DNA from: Sedimentibacter sp. MB35-C1 | Lineage (GTDB): Bacteria; Bacillota; Clostridia; Tissierellales; Sedimentibacteraceae | Reading direction: 5' to 3' | DNA length: 64,000 nucleotides | NCBI RefSeq assembly: GCF_030913635.1 | Contig: NZ_CP133188.1 | Span: forward strand, 868,001 to 932,000 | Shown: positions 1-9,126 of the stretch, piece by piece | How the letters are laid out: the number at the start of each line of letters is the position of its first letter | Position numbering within the stretch: position 1 is the first letter of the stretch | Made by a program: the position numbers and the translations under genes | The notes under the pieces: model-generated | The model's database searches: none | What the model was told of the DNA's origin: nothing | The model's input: the letters and a program-made list of their open reading frames with translations, nothing else

Positions 1-364
1 CCTTAAAGCCTCTTGTTACTTGCAATCGCATGTGTATATCATGTATGCCTGCCTCTATGTTCTTTTTAACAAGCTCTTTAACAACTTGTTTCATTTCGTC
101 CTGTGTCATTCCGATATTAATACCAAGTGTGTAACATGATTCATAAAGACGTTTAATGTGTTCTTCTAAGCGATAGACTCTTCTATCATATGCACGTATA
201 CCTTCATAAACGCCATCACCGTGCTGAAATCCCGAATCATAAACAGAAATTACTGCCTCTGACTTTTTCACATATTCTCCGTTTACATAAAGAATTGTGT
301 CTGCAATTTTTTCACCGTTAAGAACAATGCTGCCATCTGGTGTGAGCTGTGATAATTTGTACAT
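1..364 (-). CDS. Class IV PLP aminotransferase (branched-chain/D-amino acid type), 5' part
   Basis: Reading the minus strand from an ATG at 364 gives 121 open codons that run off the window edge. After a short leader come YVNGEYV, then VYDSGFQHGDGVYEGIR and RLEEHIKRLYES, the N-terminal signature of fold-type IV aminotransferases (IlvE, D-alanine transaminase, aminodeoxychorismate lyase). The FQHGDGVYEGIR stretch favours the IlvE-like branch, which moves amino groups between branched-chain amino acids and 2-oxoglutarate. The catalytic lysine lies outside the window, so the substrate is not settled. An AAGGAGA ribosome binding site lies at 371-377 on the minus strand. A 45-bp palindrome directly upstream overlaps the edge of that site. 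Confidence 0.85.
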   Translation of the reverse strand, partial: MYKLSQLTPDGSIVLNGEKIADTILYVNGEYVKKSEAVISVYDSGFQHGDGVYEGIRAYDRRVYRLEEHIKRLYESCYTLGINIGMTQDEMKQVVKELVKKNIEAGIHDIHMRLQVTRGFK

Positions 365-375
365 AATTATTCTCC

Positions 376-420
376 TTATAATTTTGGATAATTGGTATTA
401 CCAATTATCCAAAATTATAA
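376..420. repeat. 45-bp perfect palindrome upstream of the aminotransferase
   Basis: Two perfectly complementary 22-bp arms (376-397 and 399-420) flank a single central T. On the minus strand the 3' arm runs into the ribosome binding site of the aminotransferase. Neither strand has a T tract after the hairpin, so it does not look like a terminator. It could be an operator or an RNA hairpin that affects translation. Confidence 0.8.
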
Positions 421-547
421 TATTAAATATACATAAAGTCAAACGTTTTTCTATTTTAAATAAAACTTTTTTTAAATTCGTTAGGCTACAAAAAAGTTAA
501 TTCACAAAAAATTCTTAATAAGGGCATATATACAAAGGAACAGATAC

Positions 548-1174
548 ATTAAAATATAAAAAGCGTGGGCCAAGGTCAGGAATTGATGAAAGTAATTTAA
601 CTGAAATTGAGAAGTTAAAGCTTCAACTTGTAAAAAGAAATAGCATTAAAGAAAAGAAGAGAATACGAAAAGAAATTTCGCTTTTGAAAGTAAGGTTAGA
701 AGCAGAGTACAAAGCAGTAGATTTTTTTAAAGATAAAGGTTATCTAGTAGCCAACTATGTAAGATTCTAGATGTTTCAAGAAATGGATATTACAAATATA
801 AAAGTAGGATAAAATCTGAAAAAGAAAAACAAGATGAATTGTTCAATTATGGATATTTATGATAACAGTATTATTGAATTATCATTTAAGAAGAACAACA
901 ATAATATTGTTTGATAAAGCCATCAATAAGTATGTTGATGCAAAGTTTATATTTCATAGCGATAGAAGATTCCAGTATACTGAAAATATCTTTGAAAATA
1001 AAATTGAAAAAGCTGGAACGTATGTCTAAGGTTGGTGAGTACATAGATAATGGGCCTATGGAAGGATTTTTCGGCGCATTAAAATTCGAGATATTTTATG
1101 GAAAAAGGATTTCAAAAAAACTAGGATGCATGGCTCCTTTAGAATATCTAAACTATGCATCCATATGTGTCTAA
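548..1174 (+). pseudogene. Decayed IS3-family (IS150-like) transposase remnant
   Basis: Fragments in several frames recall the two IS3 reading frames. An OrfA-like basic coiled segment (KRGPRSGIDESNL and EIEKLKLQLVKRN) starts near 548. An OrfB start follows near 760 (KILDVSRNGYYKYKSR). The integrase core appears near 950 (FHSDRRFQYT) and, in another frame, near 1021-1090 (KVGEYIDNGPMEGFFGALK). A tail MAPLEYLNYA ends at about 1160. Stops, frameshifts and internal deletions separate the parts, and the span is shorter than an intact element. Terminal inverted repeats were not identified. It is non-functional. Confidence 0.85.
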
Positions 1175-1199
1175 TATTTAAATTGTCTACTTGACATGA

Positions 1200-1234
1200 G
1201 TCATGCTCAGTTATTTCTGAACATGACATTTTTT
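1200..1234 (+). terminator. Rho-independent terminator-like hairpin
   Basis: Arms 1200-1210 and 1217-1227 form an 11-bp stem with one G-U pair and a 6-nt loop, followed by ATTTTTTAT. It points rightward behind the IS3 remnant and touches the 3' end of the minus-strand gene. Confidence 0.65.
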
Positions 1235-1784
1235 ATAGTCTTATTAAATTAAGACGATAGATTTTTCTAAAGTTATAGGAAGCATTTATAAACAGTGCCG
1301 AAAAAACAAAGTATAAAAAAATAATTTTAGTTGTTTCGGCTGTAGCATATACAGCCATTTGAACCAGCGGATGAATTATACTTGCTAAAATTATTGATAC
1401 AATTCCCCACATAAGTGAAAAATCAAGGCAGACATATGAATGAAAATTAAAGGGTAGGTTGCTGTAATCCCACATTTTGTGGTCAAAAACCCTGTCTAAA
1501 ATTCGTCCGGATGCATATTCAAGGACAGTTACGGCCAGCATACTTCCCACAGTAGCAAGAATCAAGGCTGCAAGGCGGCTGGTGATCGTAATTTCCGTGA
1601 AGATAAATATCTGGATTATGGCTAGGCCGCAAATTCCGTAAAGAGGGCAGAACATATTTGTCAAAAAACCTCTGCTTATGACTAATCTCCTTTCCGCGGC
1701 ACTTCTAAACACAGTTTCCAGAATAAAACCTAAAAATCCGTAGACAAAGAAAAACATCAACATATTTATCAAATTATATTGCAT
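1233..1784 (-). CDS. Putative ABC-transporter type IV / CmpB-like membrane protein
   Basis: This 183-residue protein has about five hydrophobic segments. It carries features of the PF06541 family: an N-terminal FFVYGFLGFILETVFRS, the PLYGICGLAII stretch, LEYASGRILDRVF and the MWDYSNLPFNFHSYVCLDFSLMWG region. The family is annotated as a putative ABC transporter membrane protein, but no substrate is known and no ATPase gene lies next to it. The ATG at 1784 is preceded on the minus strand by AAGGAGAGA. It lies downstream of the flippase gene on the same strand, about 107 bp away, so co-transcription is possible. Confidence 0.75.
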   Translation of the reverse strand: MQYNLINMLMFFFVYGFLGFILETVFRSAAERRLVISRGFLTNMFCPLYGICGLAIIQIFIFTEITITSRLAALILATVGSMLAVTVLEYASGRILDRVFDHKMWDYSNLPFNFHSYVCLDFSLMWGIVSIILASIIHPLVQMAVYATAETTKIIFLYFVFSALFINASYNFRKIYRLNLIRL

Positions 1785-1891
1785 GATATCTCTCCTTTTT
1801 TACTTGTTAAAAGTATTTTTTGAATTAATCGAAGAAATATCCTTTGGTTTTTATGCCAATATGTTCATAATGAAGAAAGTTTCAACAGCTG

Positions 1892-3424
1892 CTATTTTTT
1901 TATATATTTTTTTAGTTCATTAATAGATGATAATTTAACGCTTCTGGTTAAAATAAGTCCCATTAAATACAAAAGCATGCATATTATTATGGAAGAAATC
2001 AACGGAAATATTTGATTTGGAGAGTTTGCCATAAAAATATTGTATGAAAATTTAGAAATAAATCCGGCTGCTGCTCCTGAAGCAACAGGCTTAAAAATCC
2101 AGTTTGAGATATCAAATACTATGCATGAAACCTGCAGAAGCCTTGTGAGATACAGTATTGTATTGAGTATGGTGGTTATGAACAACGAAAATAAGTATGC
2201 GTTAAACCCGTAGACAGGTACAAAGAAATATATTATGGATATTTTGAGTGCCGATTCAATTATATTTATTTTGAATGAGCTCATCTGCTCACCCAGTGCA
2301 TTGAGCATAGATGATATGACCATGTTTAGATACATAAACGGGCATACGAAGGATATTATTTTTATCATGACGCCAACCTGAGAATCGTTGTAAACCACAG
2401 TGGCTACTTCTTTTGGAAACGCTACAAATACGGCAACTACCAATATTCCTGAAATGGAGGTGAAATGAAGTACCTTTGAAAGAGTGCCGGAAACTTTCTT
2501 TTCATTAGAAGCGGCGTTATCACCTGCCACAGCAGGAATTAAAATTGATGACAGAGATGTCAGGAATGAAGAAGGAAAAAATAAAATCGGCAAAACCATG
2601 CCCTTAATCATTCCGTAAATGCTCATAGCAGCAGCCGGGGATAAGCCAAATAAAAGCAGTCTGGCAGGAATAAGCGTGTTTTCAACCGTCCTCAAAATAG
2701 CATTTAAATAAGATGTAGCAGAAAGAGGAAGGGATATTCCTAGAATTTTAAAAATCATGTTATCAGCTTTTATATTAGATTTTTTGAATGGTTTTTTATC
2801 AAAAATATAAAAAAACCAGGTTAATATGAGGGAAAATAATTCTTCGACGGTCATGCCTATGGCAACTGCGGCGCAGCCGTATTCAATTCCTTTCGGCAGA
2901 AAAATATCCATTATATAAAATATAACCGCAATTCTTACCAGCTGTTCTGCAACCTGAATAACTGCCGGCTTTGTTATTTTGCCCACAGCATAGAAATACC
3001 CCTTGTAGCAGTTTGAAACAGCTATGAAAGGTAGACTGGGAACAAGGTATAAAAGCGCCATGGTTGTGCGGCTGTCGTTAAGTATGCTGCCGCCCATGTA
3101 GTCTGCGAAGTAATACAAAATAAAAGCAGAAGCAAACCCTGTGAATGCGGAAAGCACCAGAGACTGACGAAGCACGCGTTTGGCATTGTTGAAATTTCTC
3201 AGCGCCAGCTCTTCTGATATAAGTCTTGAAACAGCAACTCTTATCCCAGCTGTTGCAAGAGTCACCATCAGCAGGTACACGGAAAGTATCAGCTGGTACA
3301 ATCCCATACCTTCGGCTCCCAAGACATTGGCAAGATAGATGCGAAACAGTATTCCAACAACTCTTACAACGGTTGTTGCGGCAGTCAATATTAACGTTCC
3401 GAAAATAATATTTTCCCTTCTCAT
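1892..3424 (-). CDS. SpoVB/MurJ-like polysaccharide flippase
   Basis: This 510-residue protein has about 14 membrane segments and belongs to the MOP/PST superfamily. The N-terminus (GTLILTAATTVVRVVGILFRIYL, then GAEGMGLYQLILSVYLL) and the YKGYFYAVG motif resemble stage V sporulation protein B and MurJ-type lipid II flippases. Members of the family move undecaprenyl-linked sugars across the membrane. Whether this copy serves peptidoglycan, spore cortex or another glycan is not shown by its neighbours. The ATG at 3424 follows a GAGGTGG ribosome binding site. It is divergent from the cupin regulator. Confidence 0.8.
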   Translation of the reverse strand: MRRENIIFGTLILTAATTVVRVVGILFRIYLANVLGAEGMGLYQLILSVYLLMVTLATAGIRVAVSRLISEELALRNFNNAKRVLRQSLVLSAFTGFASAFILYYFADYMGGSILNDSRTTMALLYLVPSLPFIAVSNCYKGYFYAVGKITKPAVIQVAEQLVRIAVIFYIMDIFLPKGIEYGCAAVAIGMTVEELFSLILTWFFYIFDKKPFKKSNIKADNMIFKILGISLPLSATSYLNAILRTVENTLIPARLLLFGLSPAAAMSIYGMIKGMVLPILFFPSSFLTSLSSILIPAVAGDNAASNEKKVSGTLSKVLHFTSISGILVVAVFVAFPKEVATVVYNDSQVGVMIKIISFVCPFMYLNMVISSMLNALGEQMSSFKINIIESALKISIIYFFVPVYGFNAYLFSLFITTILNTILYLTRLLQVSCIVFDISNWIFKPVASGAAAGFISKFSYNIFMANSPNQIFPLISSIIICMLLYLMGLILTRSVKLSSINELKKYIKK

Positions 3425-3553
3425 AGTCCACCTCTAAAAATATGTTCCATATAATAATATGCTTTATACTTCAATTAATGAGGAAAAGTAGGGTAGATAA
3501 ATTGTTTGTTCGGACAATATAACGTATCTGGTGCGATTTATTGTACTAAAGTG

Positions 3554-3582
3554 TTGTAATATAGTCTGATTTATTGTATAAT
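3554..3582 (+). promoter_or_regulatory. Sigma-A type promoter of the cupin regulator
   Basis: TTGTAA (3554-3559) and TATAAT (3577-3582) are separated by 17 bp. They sit about 30 bp upstream of the regulator start. Confidence 0.7.
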
Positions 3583-3613
3583 TGATTTACTAAACTAAGG
3601 AAGGTTTAATATT

Positions 3614-4162
3614 TTGGCAGATCCGTTAATTAGTATAAGCAATAAACTGAGGAAAACCCGCTTCGAAATGGAACTTACACTTGAAGAAACCTCTGCCTTG
3701 ACCGGAGTGAGCAAGGCAATGCTTGGACAGATTGAAAGAGGTGAATCTACTCCGACCATATCAACACTATGGAAAATTTCTACAGGATTGAAAATATCCT
3801 TTTCCGAGCTGCTCAGCTCTGATAAGGAAGATGATAATGCCGTTGTTATCGGAGAGCTTGATCCGGTTTATGAATCAGAGGATAAAATGGTGCTATACAA
3901 TGTTTTTCCGTTTAATCCGCTGTCAGGTTTCGAATATTTTTATATAAAGCTTCTTCCGGGAGCACATCACGTGTCACCGCCTCACAAGGCATCTACGGTT
4001 GAGTATATAGTTGTTACGGAAGGCATTCTTGAGGTTGTGGTTGACGGAAGGAAGCATGTTTTAGAAGCACCTGCCGCACTGACGTTCAGAGCAGATAAAT
4101 GTCATGAATACAATAATCCGTATGATGCGGAAGTGGTATTTCAAAACATCGTTAAATATTGA
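3614..4162 (+). CDS. XRE-family HTH regulator with C-terminal cupin domain
   Basis: The 182-residue protein has an N-terminal helix-turn-helix (residues about 8-62, with LEETSALTGVSKAMLGQIERGESTPTIS split across its helices). Residues about 100-180 form a cupin barrel (LLPGAHHVSPPHKAS and EYIVVTEGILEVVVDG). Such proteins are usually small-molecule-responsive regulators. The start is taken as TTG at 3614, since AAGGAAGG lies 9-12 bases upstream and no better start fits. It directly precedes the glycyl radical enzyme on the same strand, about 100 bp away. It is therefore the likely local regulator of that operon, although this is inferred from position only. Confidence 0.85.
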   Translation: MADPLISISNKLRKTRFEMELTLEETSALTGVSKAMLGQIERGESTPTISTLWKISTGLKISFSELLSSDKEDDNAVVIGELDPVYESEDKMVLYNVFPFNPLSGFEYFYIKLLPGAHHVSPPHKASTVEYIVVTEGILEVVVDGRKHVLEAPAALTFRADKCHEYNNPYDAEVVFQNIVKY

Positions 4163-4188
4163 TATAAGTAGCGCTGAGTCAGTTCTCG

Positions 4189-4223
4189 GCGTTATATTTT
4201 AACATCAGCATATGTTATAACGC
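4189..4223. promoter_or_regulatory. Inverted repeat upstream of the glycyl radical operon
   Basis: Perfect 8-bp arms GCGTTATA (4189-4196) and TATAACGC (4216-4223) lie in the 100-bp gap between the cupin regulator and the glycyl radical enzyme. A T tract does not follow, so it is a candidate operator rather than a terminator. Confidence 0.45.
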
Positions 4224-4264
4224 ACACAGAATGTTAAAACAAACTAATAATAGGAGGAAATTAT

Positions 4265-6634
4265 ATGACAACCGAAAGAATTGAAAGAATCAGGCAGAAC
4301 TATATTAAGTCTAAGCCTTCTGTCTCATACGAAAGGGCAAGAATATGGACAGAATCACATAAGAAAACGGAGGGACATTCAGTGCCTATCAGAAGGGCTG
4401 TGGCTTTCAAAGATGCCTGTGAGCAGCTTGCAGTAAATATATATGACGACGAGCTGATTGTGGGAGCAATCGGGGAATTCAGGAAGTGCGGTATTTTAAC
4501 TCCCGAATTCTCGTGGGTGTGGGTTGACAGAGAAATGGATAATTTCGATAAAAGGGTGCAGGACCCTTATATTATGACAGATGAGCAAAGAAATTATGTT
4601 AGAAAAAATATATTTCCTTACTGGAAAGGAAAATCTCTTGAAGAATCATTCTTAGCTCAGCTTCCGAAAGAAACAGCAAAGGTTGTGGTAGATACAGGCT
4701 TTGTAGACAATGACTCTAAGTGGCGTCAGGCAGTGGGAGAAATAACTCCCGACTACCAGGATGTATTGTTTAAAAAAGGCTTTGGGGGAATACTCAAAGA
4801 AGCAAAAATTCACATGATGGAGTTAAATCCGGCGTCAGCTGATGATATGAAAAAAATTGAATTTTATAAATCAGTTATACTTACTTCAGAGGGTATAATA
4901 TCCTATGCAAATAGATATGCCGAAAAGGCGAGCCAACTGGCGGAGAAAGAAAAAAGCGGTGCAAGGAAGAATGAGTTGCTGAAAATATCTCAAATATGCA
5001 AAAATGTGCCTGAAAATCCGCCGGAAACCTTCTACGAAGCTATACAGTTCGTGTGGTTCACTCAGGTAGGAGGAATACTTTCAGAAAATCCACTTGCTTT
5101 AAATATAGGAAGGTTTGACCAGTTTATGTATCCCTATTACAAGCATGATATTGACGAAGGCATAATGTCAAAGGAAGAAATACAAGAATTAATAGAAGCT
5201 TTTTGGCTTAAACTTTCGGAATGGGTATGGACCATATCTGCAAATACTGCGGAATTTTTTGCCGGCTACAACCAGTTTCAAAATCTGACAGTTGGAGGAA
5301 AGACAAGAGAAGGAAAGGATGCCACAAATGATTTGTCATATATGGCTCTTAAAGCAACGGAAGAAATTAAGACGCACCAGCCCGGATTGAGCGTGAGAAT
5401 TCATCAGGACAGTCCCAGAGAATTTGTAGATGCTGTAACGCACCTAGTGAGCAAGGGAACGGGATTCCCGGCAATACACAGCGATCAGGCAGGATACCAG
5501 ATGTTAATAAACGCCGGATATGAGCCTGAAGATGCCAGAGATTGGAACAATTGCGGGTGTGTGGTTCCTCACTTCCGCAAAACAGGCGAATGGACATCTG
5601 CCGCAAATATTAACTTCACAGCAGCGCTTGAGTTTGCATTGAACCGCGGGTTCAGCAGAATAATCGGTGAAAAGATAGGGCTTGACGAAAAAGATCCTGG
5701 GTTATTCAAAAGTTATCAAGATGTTGAAAATGCATTTTATAAACAGTTTGACAATCTTATAAAACATTCCGTAATATCGACAATTGTTGCTCAGAAGCTC
5801 CATAAGCAGCTTGTTCCCAGACCGTTTTTATCTTCATGCATGGAGAACTGCCTTAAGGATGGAGTGGATTTAGTTGATGCCGGAGCAAAATATAATATCG
5901 GGCCTGTACTGACAGGAATAGGGCTTGCCGTTACATCAAATTCTCTGGCTGTAATCAAGAAGCTGGTTTTTGAAGATAATATAACGGATATTAAGACTCT
6001 TGCAGATGCTTTGAATGCTAACTGGGAAGGCTACGAAGAACTTAGACAGATGGCACTAAATGTTCCAAAGTACGGCAACGACGTAGATTATGTTGATGAT
6101 ATAGCCATAAAGATGGCAAACTATTATTACAAGGAATGCCATAAATACAAGGATATAAACGGAAACAATTTTATTACGGCATTTATGGGAATATCCAATT
6201 ATCTTCCTACAGGCAAGGTGGTGGGAGCTACACCGTGCGGCAGAAGGGCTAAGGAACCTTTGTCTGAAGGAGTTTCACCATTTGCAGGCTCGGACACATC
6301 AACACCTTTGGCGGCAATGCGCTCTGCAGCTAAATTGAATCAGGATGTGCATTCCGGAGGTACGCTTTTGAACCTGAGATTAAGCCAGGATCTTGTAAAC
6401 ACAAAGAGAGGACAGAGCAATCTGGGAAGTATGATACAGACATTCTTTTCACTGGGAGCGTTCCATGTTCAATTTAATACCATTTCTACCGAAACTCTCA
6501 TAAAAGCGCAGGAGCATCCGGAAAATTACAAGGATCTTCTTGTGAGAGTGGCAGGCTACAGCACACAATTTGTTAACCTGTCAAAGAGCATGCAGGATGC
6601 AATTATTGCAAGGACATCACACGAAAAATTTTAG
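4265..6634 (+). CDS. Glycyl radical enzyme of unassigned substrate
   Basis: The 789-residue protein has the PFL-like/dehydratase architecture. The C-terminal radical loop VRVAGYS places the radical on Gly764. The active-site loop reads NNCGCVVPH, with Cys430 and Cys432 flanking a glycine; Cys432 fits the thiyl-radical position. Diol, choline and hydroxyproline eliminases have a glutamate two residues after this cysteine (GCVE type), but here that position is valine (Val434). The tail around GGTLLNLRLSQ and the region after it resemble hydroxyproline dehydratase (HypD) in layout. The missing acid and the CGC pattern argue against simply copying that function. The ATG at 4265 follows an AGGAGG site. 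The activase starts 8 bp downstream. Confidence 0.85.
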   Translation: MTTERIERIRQNYIKSKPSVSYERARIWTESHKKTEGHSVPIRRAVAFKDACEQLAVNIYDDELIVGAIGEFRKCGILTPEFSWVWVDREMDNFDKRVQDPYIMTDEQRNYVRKNIFPYWKGKSLEESFLAQLPKETAKVVVDTGFVDNDSKWRQAVGEITPDYQDVLFKKGFGGILKEAKIHMMELNPASADDMKKIEFYKSVILTSEGIISYANRYAEKASQLAEKEKSGARKNELLKISQICKNVPENPPETFYEAIQFVWFTQVGGILSENPLALNIGRFDQFMYPYYKHDIDEGIMSKEEIQELIEAFWLKLSEWVWTISANTAEFFAGYNQFQNLTVGGKTREGKDATNDLSYMALKATEEIKTHQPGLSVRIHQDSPREFVDAVTHLVSKGTGFPAIHSDQAGYQMLINAGYEPEDARDWNNCGCVVPHFRKTGEWTSAANINFTAALEFALNRGFSRIIGEKIGLDEKDPGLFKSYQDVENAFYKQFDNLIKHSVISTIVAQKLHKQLVPRPFLSSCMENCLKDGVDLVDAGAKYNIGPVLTGIGLAVTSNSLAVIKKLVFEDNITDIKTLADALNANWEGYEELRQMALNVPKYGNDVDYVDDIAIKMANYYYKECHKYKDINGNNFITAFMGISNYLPTGKVVGATPCGRRAKEPLSEGVSPFAGSDTSTPLAAMRSAAKLNQDVHSGGTLLNLRLSQDLVNTKRGQSNLGSMIQTFFSLGAFHVQFNTISTETLIKAQEHPENYKDLLVRVAGYSTQFVNLSKSMQDAIIARTSHEKF

Positions 6635-6642
6635 GAGAAGAT

Positions 6643-7548
6643 ATGGATAAAATATACGGATACTTTATGGAGCCTCAAAATTTTTCTGTTAATGATGGAG
6701 ACGGAATAAGGACAACAGTATTTTTTGCAGGATGTCCGCTTAGCTGCGAGTGGTGTGCCAATCCTGAGGCGTTGGTACGCGCAGATAGAATATCGTATAT
6801 TACCGGAAGCTGTATAGGATGCGGCAAATGTATGGTGAACTGTCCCGAAAACATAGGAATTAACCTAAATTTTCCGGGAGAGAGGGAAAAATGCACATCA
6901 TGCGGTATATGTGCCGATGTTTGTCCCTCCGGCAGCAGAAGGAAGCTAGTGAAGAGGTATTCGGCTGAAGATATACTCAATATTTTAGACAGACAGGAGA
7001 TATTTTATAGGCGCTCCGGCGGTGGAGTTACATTTTCCGGAGGAGAGGCAACAATGCAGCACAATGTATTGAGGGTTATGGTAAATAGTCTGTACGACAG
7101 AGCCATAAACTTGGCAATAGAAACCTCGGGATATTTTGAGTTTGATGAAATTCACGATATACTGGAAAAAATGGACATGATTTTTGTAGACATAAAACAT
7201 ATGGATAATGAAAAGCATATAAAGTTCACAGGCAAGGGAAATGAAAAAATACTGAACAACATAAAAAAATCCGGTGAGTTAAATGCGGACATTATTGTAA
7301 GAATTCCTCTTATAGAAGGCGTAAATGCCGATGCGGAAAATATTTTAAAAACTGCGGAATTTGTTAAATCATGCATTAAAAATCCAAAAATAGAGCTGCT
7401 GCCATATCACAGCTATGGCAATGAAAAGTATGAGGCACTCGGTCTTGAGAAGCCGTCGGGAGAATTTAAAAAACCATCTGAAGAGTGGATAAATGAACTA
7501 AAGGAAAAGATAAGATGCAGGGGAGTCTGTGTTGTAAGTTATTCTTAG
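6643..7548 (+). CDS. Glycyl radical enzyme activase (radical SAM)
   Basis: This 301-residue radical SAM protein installs the glycyl radical on the partner enzyme encoded just upstream. Cys31, Cys35 and Cys38 form the CX3CX2C motif that binds the SAM-cleaving 4Fe-4S cluster (GCPLSCEWC). Residues about 57-93 form a ferredoxin-like insert with two cluster motifs (CIGCGKCMVNCP and CTSCGICADVCPSG). This is typical of activases for eliminases and decarboxylases, while the short pyruvate formate-lyase activase lacks it. GGGVTFSGGEA and VDIKHMD are further family motifs. An AGGAG site precedes the ATG, which lies 8 bp after the enzyme stop, so the two are surely one operon. Confidence 0.95.
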   Translation: MDKIYGYFMEPQNFSVNDGDGIRTTVFFAGCPLSCEWCANPEALVRADRISYITGSCIGCGKCMVNCPENIGINLNFPGEREKCTSCGICADVCPSGSRRKLVKRYSAEDILNILDRQEIFYRRSGGGVTFSGGEATMQHNVLRVMVNSLYDRAINLAIETSGYFEFDEIHDILEKMDMIFVDIKHMDNEKHIKFTGKGNEKILNNIKKSGELNADIIVRIPLIEGVNADAENILKTAEFVKSCIKNPKIELLPYHSYGNEKYEALGLEKPSGEFKKPSEEWINELKEKIRCRGVCVVSYS

Positions 7549-7595
7549 AAAAGTAAGGATATCCTGTTTAATGATGATTTTCATAATATTTTAAA

Positions 7596-7640
7596 ATGCC
7601 GTCTTGATGACAAAGTCATTAAGACGGCATAACCGTATAT
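7596..7640 (-). terminator. Terminator of tryptophanase
   Basis: Arms 7596-7611 and 7615-7630 form a 16-bp stem with one wobble pair and an AAA loop. On the minus strand the stem is followed by TTTTAAAATATT, so it terminates tnaA. On the plus strand no T tract follows. Confidence 0.75.
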
Positions 7641-7672
7641 CTATCAAATTACTGCAATTATAATGAAAATAT

Positions 7673-9067
7673 TTATTCTATAGGCTGTAAATGAGCCTGG
7701 AAATGTCTGAGTATAGGAGGTTCCCAGACTATTTTATATCCGCGCTTGATTTCTCCGGATCTTTCTTTAATAGAAATAAGAGCATCTGCAATAACATCCA
7801 AGTGTGCTTGAGTGTACACCCTGCGCGGTATTGCCAGCCTTGTAAATTCAAAATCCGATTTTATTTGTTCACCTGTATCTGGATCGTTTCCAAGCATATA
7901 AGAACCTATGTCGCAAGATCTTATGCCGGCTTCCTTGTATAGTTCTATTGCAAGTACCTGAGCGGGGAATTCGTAATATGGTATGTGAGGCAACATTTTT
8001 TTTGCATCTATGAAAACTCCGTGACCACCGACAGGAGATTGATAGGCAATGCCGGCATCATCTAACAGTGCTGCAAGGTATTCCATCTGACCGATTCGAT
8101 ATTTCAGATAGTCTTCCTCAAGAGCTTCGTTCAAACCTATTGCCAGCGCTTCTAAATCACGGCCGTTTAATCCTCCGTATGTGATAAATCCCTCAAAGCT
8201 GATGCAATTTGCTTTAATTTTCATTATAATATCTTCAAATTTCTTTTCATCTTTTACGCCGATCATACCGCCCATATTGACAATTCCGTCTTTTTTGGAT
8301 GACATGGAGAACATGTCAGCATAAGAAAACATTTCTCTTACTATTTCTCTTATGGATTTATTTGAATATCCGTCTTCATCACGTTTTATAAAGTATGCAT
8401 TTTCAGCATATCTTGCTGAGTCAATGTCTAAAGGTATATTATATTTTTTACATATTGAAGCAACATCTTTCATATTTTTCATTGAAACAGGCTGGCCGCC
8501 GGCTGAATTATTAGTAACCGTCATAACAACGAGACCAACTTTTTCAGAACCGTGTTCCTTAATGATTTCTTCTAACTTTTCAATATCCATATTTCCTTTA
8601 AACTTTGCACGCTTTTCAGGATCTTTGGCTTCTTTGACTACACAGTCTATACAGCGTGCGCCTGCCAGTTCAACATGAGCACGAGTTGTATCGAAAAACA
8701 TATTTGAAACAGCGAACTGTCCTTTGCTTAGCAATGCCGGAAATAAAACCTTTTCCGCAGCTCTGCCTTGATGTACGGGCTGAATGTAGCTGTATCCGAA
8801 AATTTCCTTGGCAGTTTCAATAAGGCGATAGTAGCTTTTTGCACCGGCATAAGCCTCATCACCAACCATGATTCCTGCCCACTGGTTAGAGCTCATTGCA
8901 TTTGTTCCGGAATCTGTCAGAAGATCGATGTATACATCCTCTCCTCTGAGGTTAAATAGATTGTAGTTTGCTTCTTTAATTTTTTGCGCTCTTTCTTCTG
9001 GAGTTGTCATTTTGATTGTTTCAACCATTTTAATTCTAAATGGCTCAGGAATGTACTTAATTCTCAT
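7673..9067 (-). CDS. tnaA: Tryptophanase
   Basis: This 464-residue PLP enzyme splits L-tryptophan into indole, pyruvate and ammonia. The Schiff-base lysine is Lys259 in MSSKKDG. The beta-eliminating lyase motifs [24 protein letters not shown] and [13 protein letters not shown] are present. Tryptophanase is chosen over tyrosine phenol-lyase because the C-terminal loop reads [20 protein letters not shown], matching E. coli TnaA (AGIRAVEIGSFLLG). Tyrosine phenol-lyase has an arginine where isoleucine stands here (SMERG). The ATG at 9067 is preferred over an upstream ATG because GAGGAGG lies just before it. A strong promoter lies about 60 bp upstream, leaving no room for a TnaC-type leader peptide gene. 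Confidence 0.92.
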   Translation of the reverse strand: MRIKYIPEPFRIKMVETIKMTTPEERAQKIKEANYNLFNLRGEDVYIDLLTDSGTNAMSSNQWAGIMVGDEAYAGAKSYYRLIETAKEIFGYSYIQPVHQGRAAEKVLFPALLSKGQFAVSNMFFDTTRAHVELAGARCIDCVVKEAKDPEKRAKFKGNMDIEKLEEIIKEHGSEKVGLVVMTVTNNSAGGQPVSMKNMKDVASICKKYNIPLDIDSARYAENAYFIKRDEDGYSNKSIREIVREMFSYADMFSMSSKKDGIVNMGGMIGVKDEKKFEDIIMKIKANCISFEGFITYGGLNGRDLEALAIGLNEALEEDYLKYRIGQMEYLAALLDDAGIAYQSPVGGHGVFIDAKKMLPHIPYYEFPAQVLAIELYKEAGIRSCDIGSYMLGNDPDTGEQIKSDFEFTRLAIPRRVYTQAHLDVIADALISIKERSGEIKRGYKIVWEPPILRHFQAHLQPIE

Positions 9068-9126
9068 ATTTTTCCTCCTCAAAAACACCCCGGTTATCTT
9101 TCGACTAGCGGTCAGTATACACAATA

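Noticed and set aside
297-500. Plus-strand open frame near the left edge
   Set aside because: It is antisense to the aminotransferase start and runs through the 45-bp palindrome.
911-1174. 87-codon open frame as an intact gene
   Set aside because: It is one surviving frame of the IS3-family remnant; the integrase motifs lie in several frames.
4265-6634. Pyruvate formate-lyase or hydroxyproline dehydratase
   Set aside because: Adjacent catalytic cysteines of the former and the GCVE motif of the latter are both absent.
7673-9067. Tyrosine phenol-lyase
   Set aside because: The arginine typical of that enzyme is replaced by isoleucine, and the C-terminal loop matches tryptophanase.
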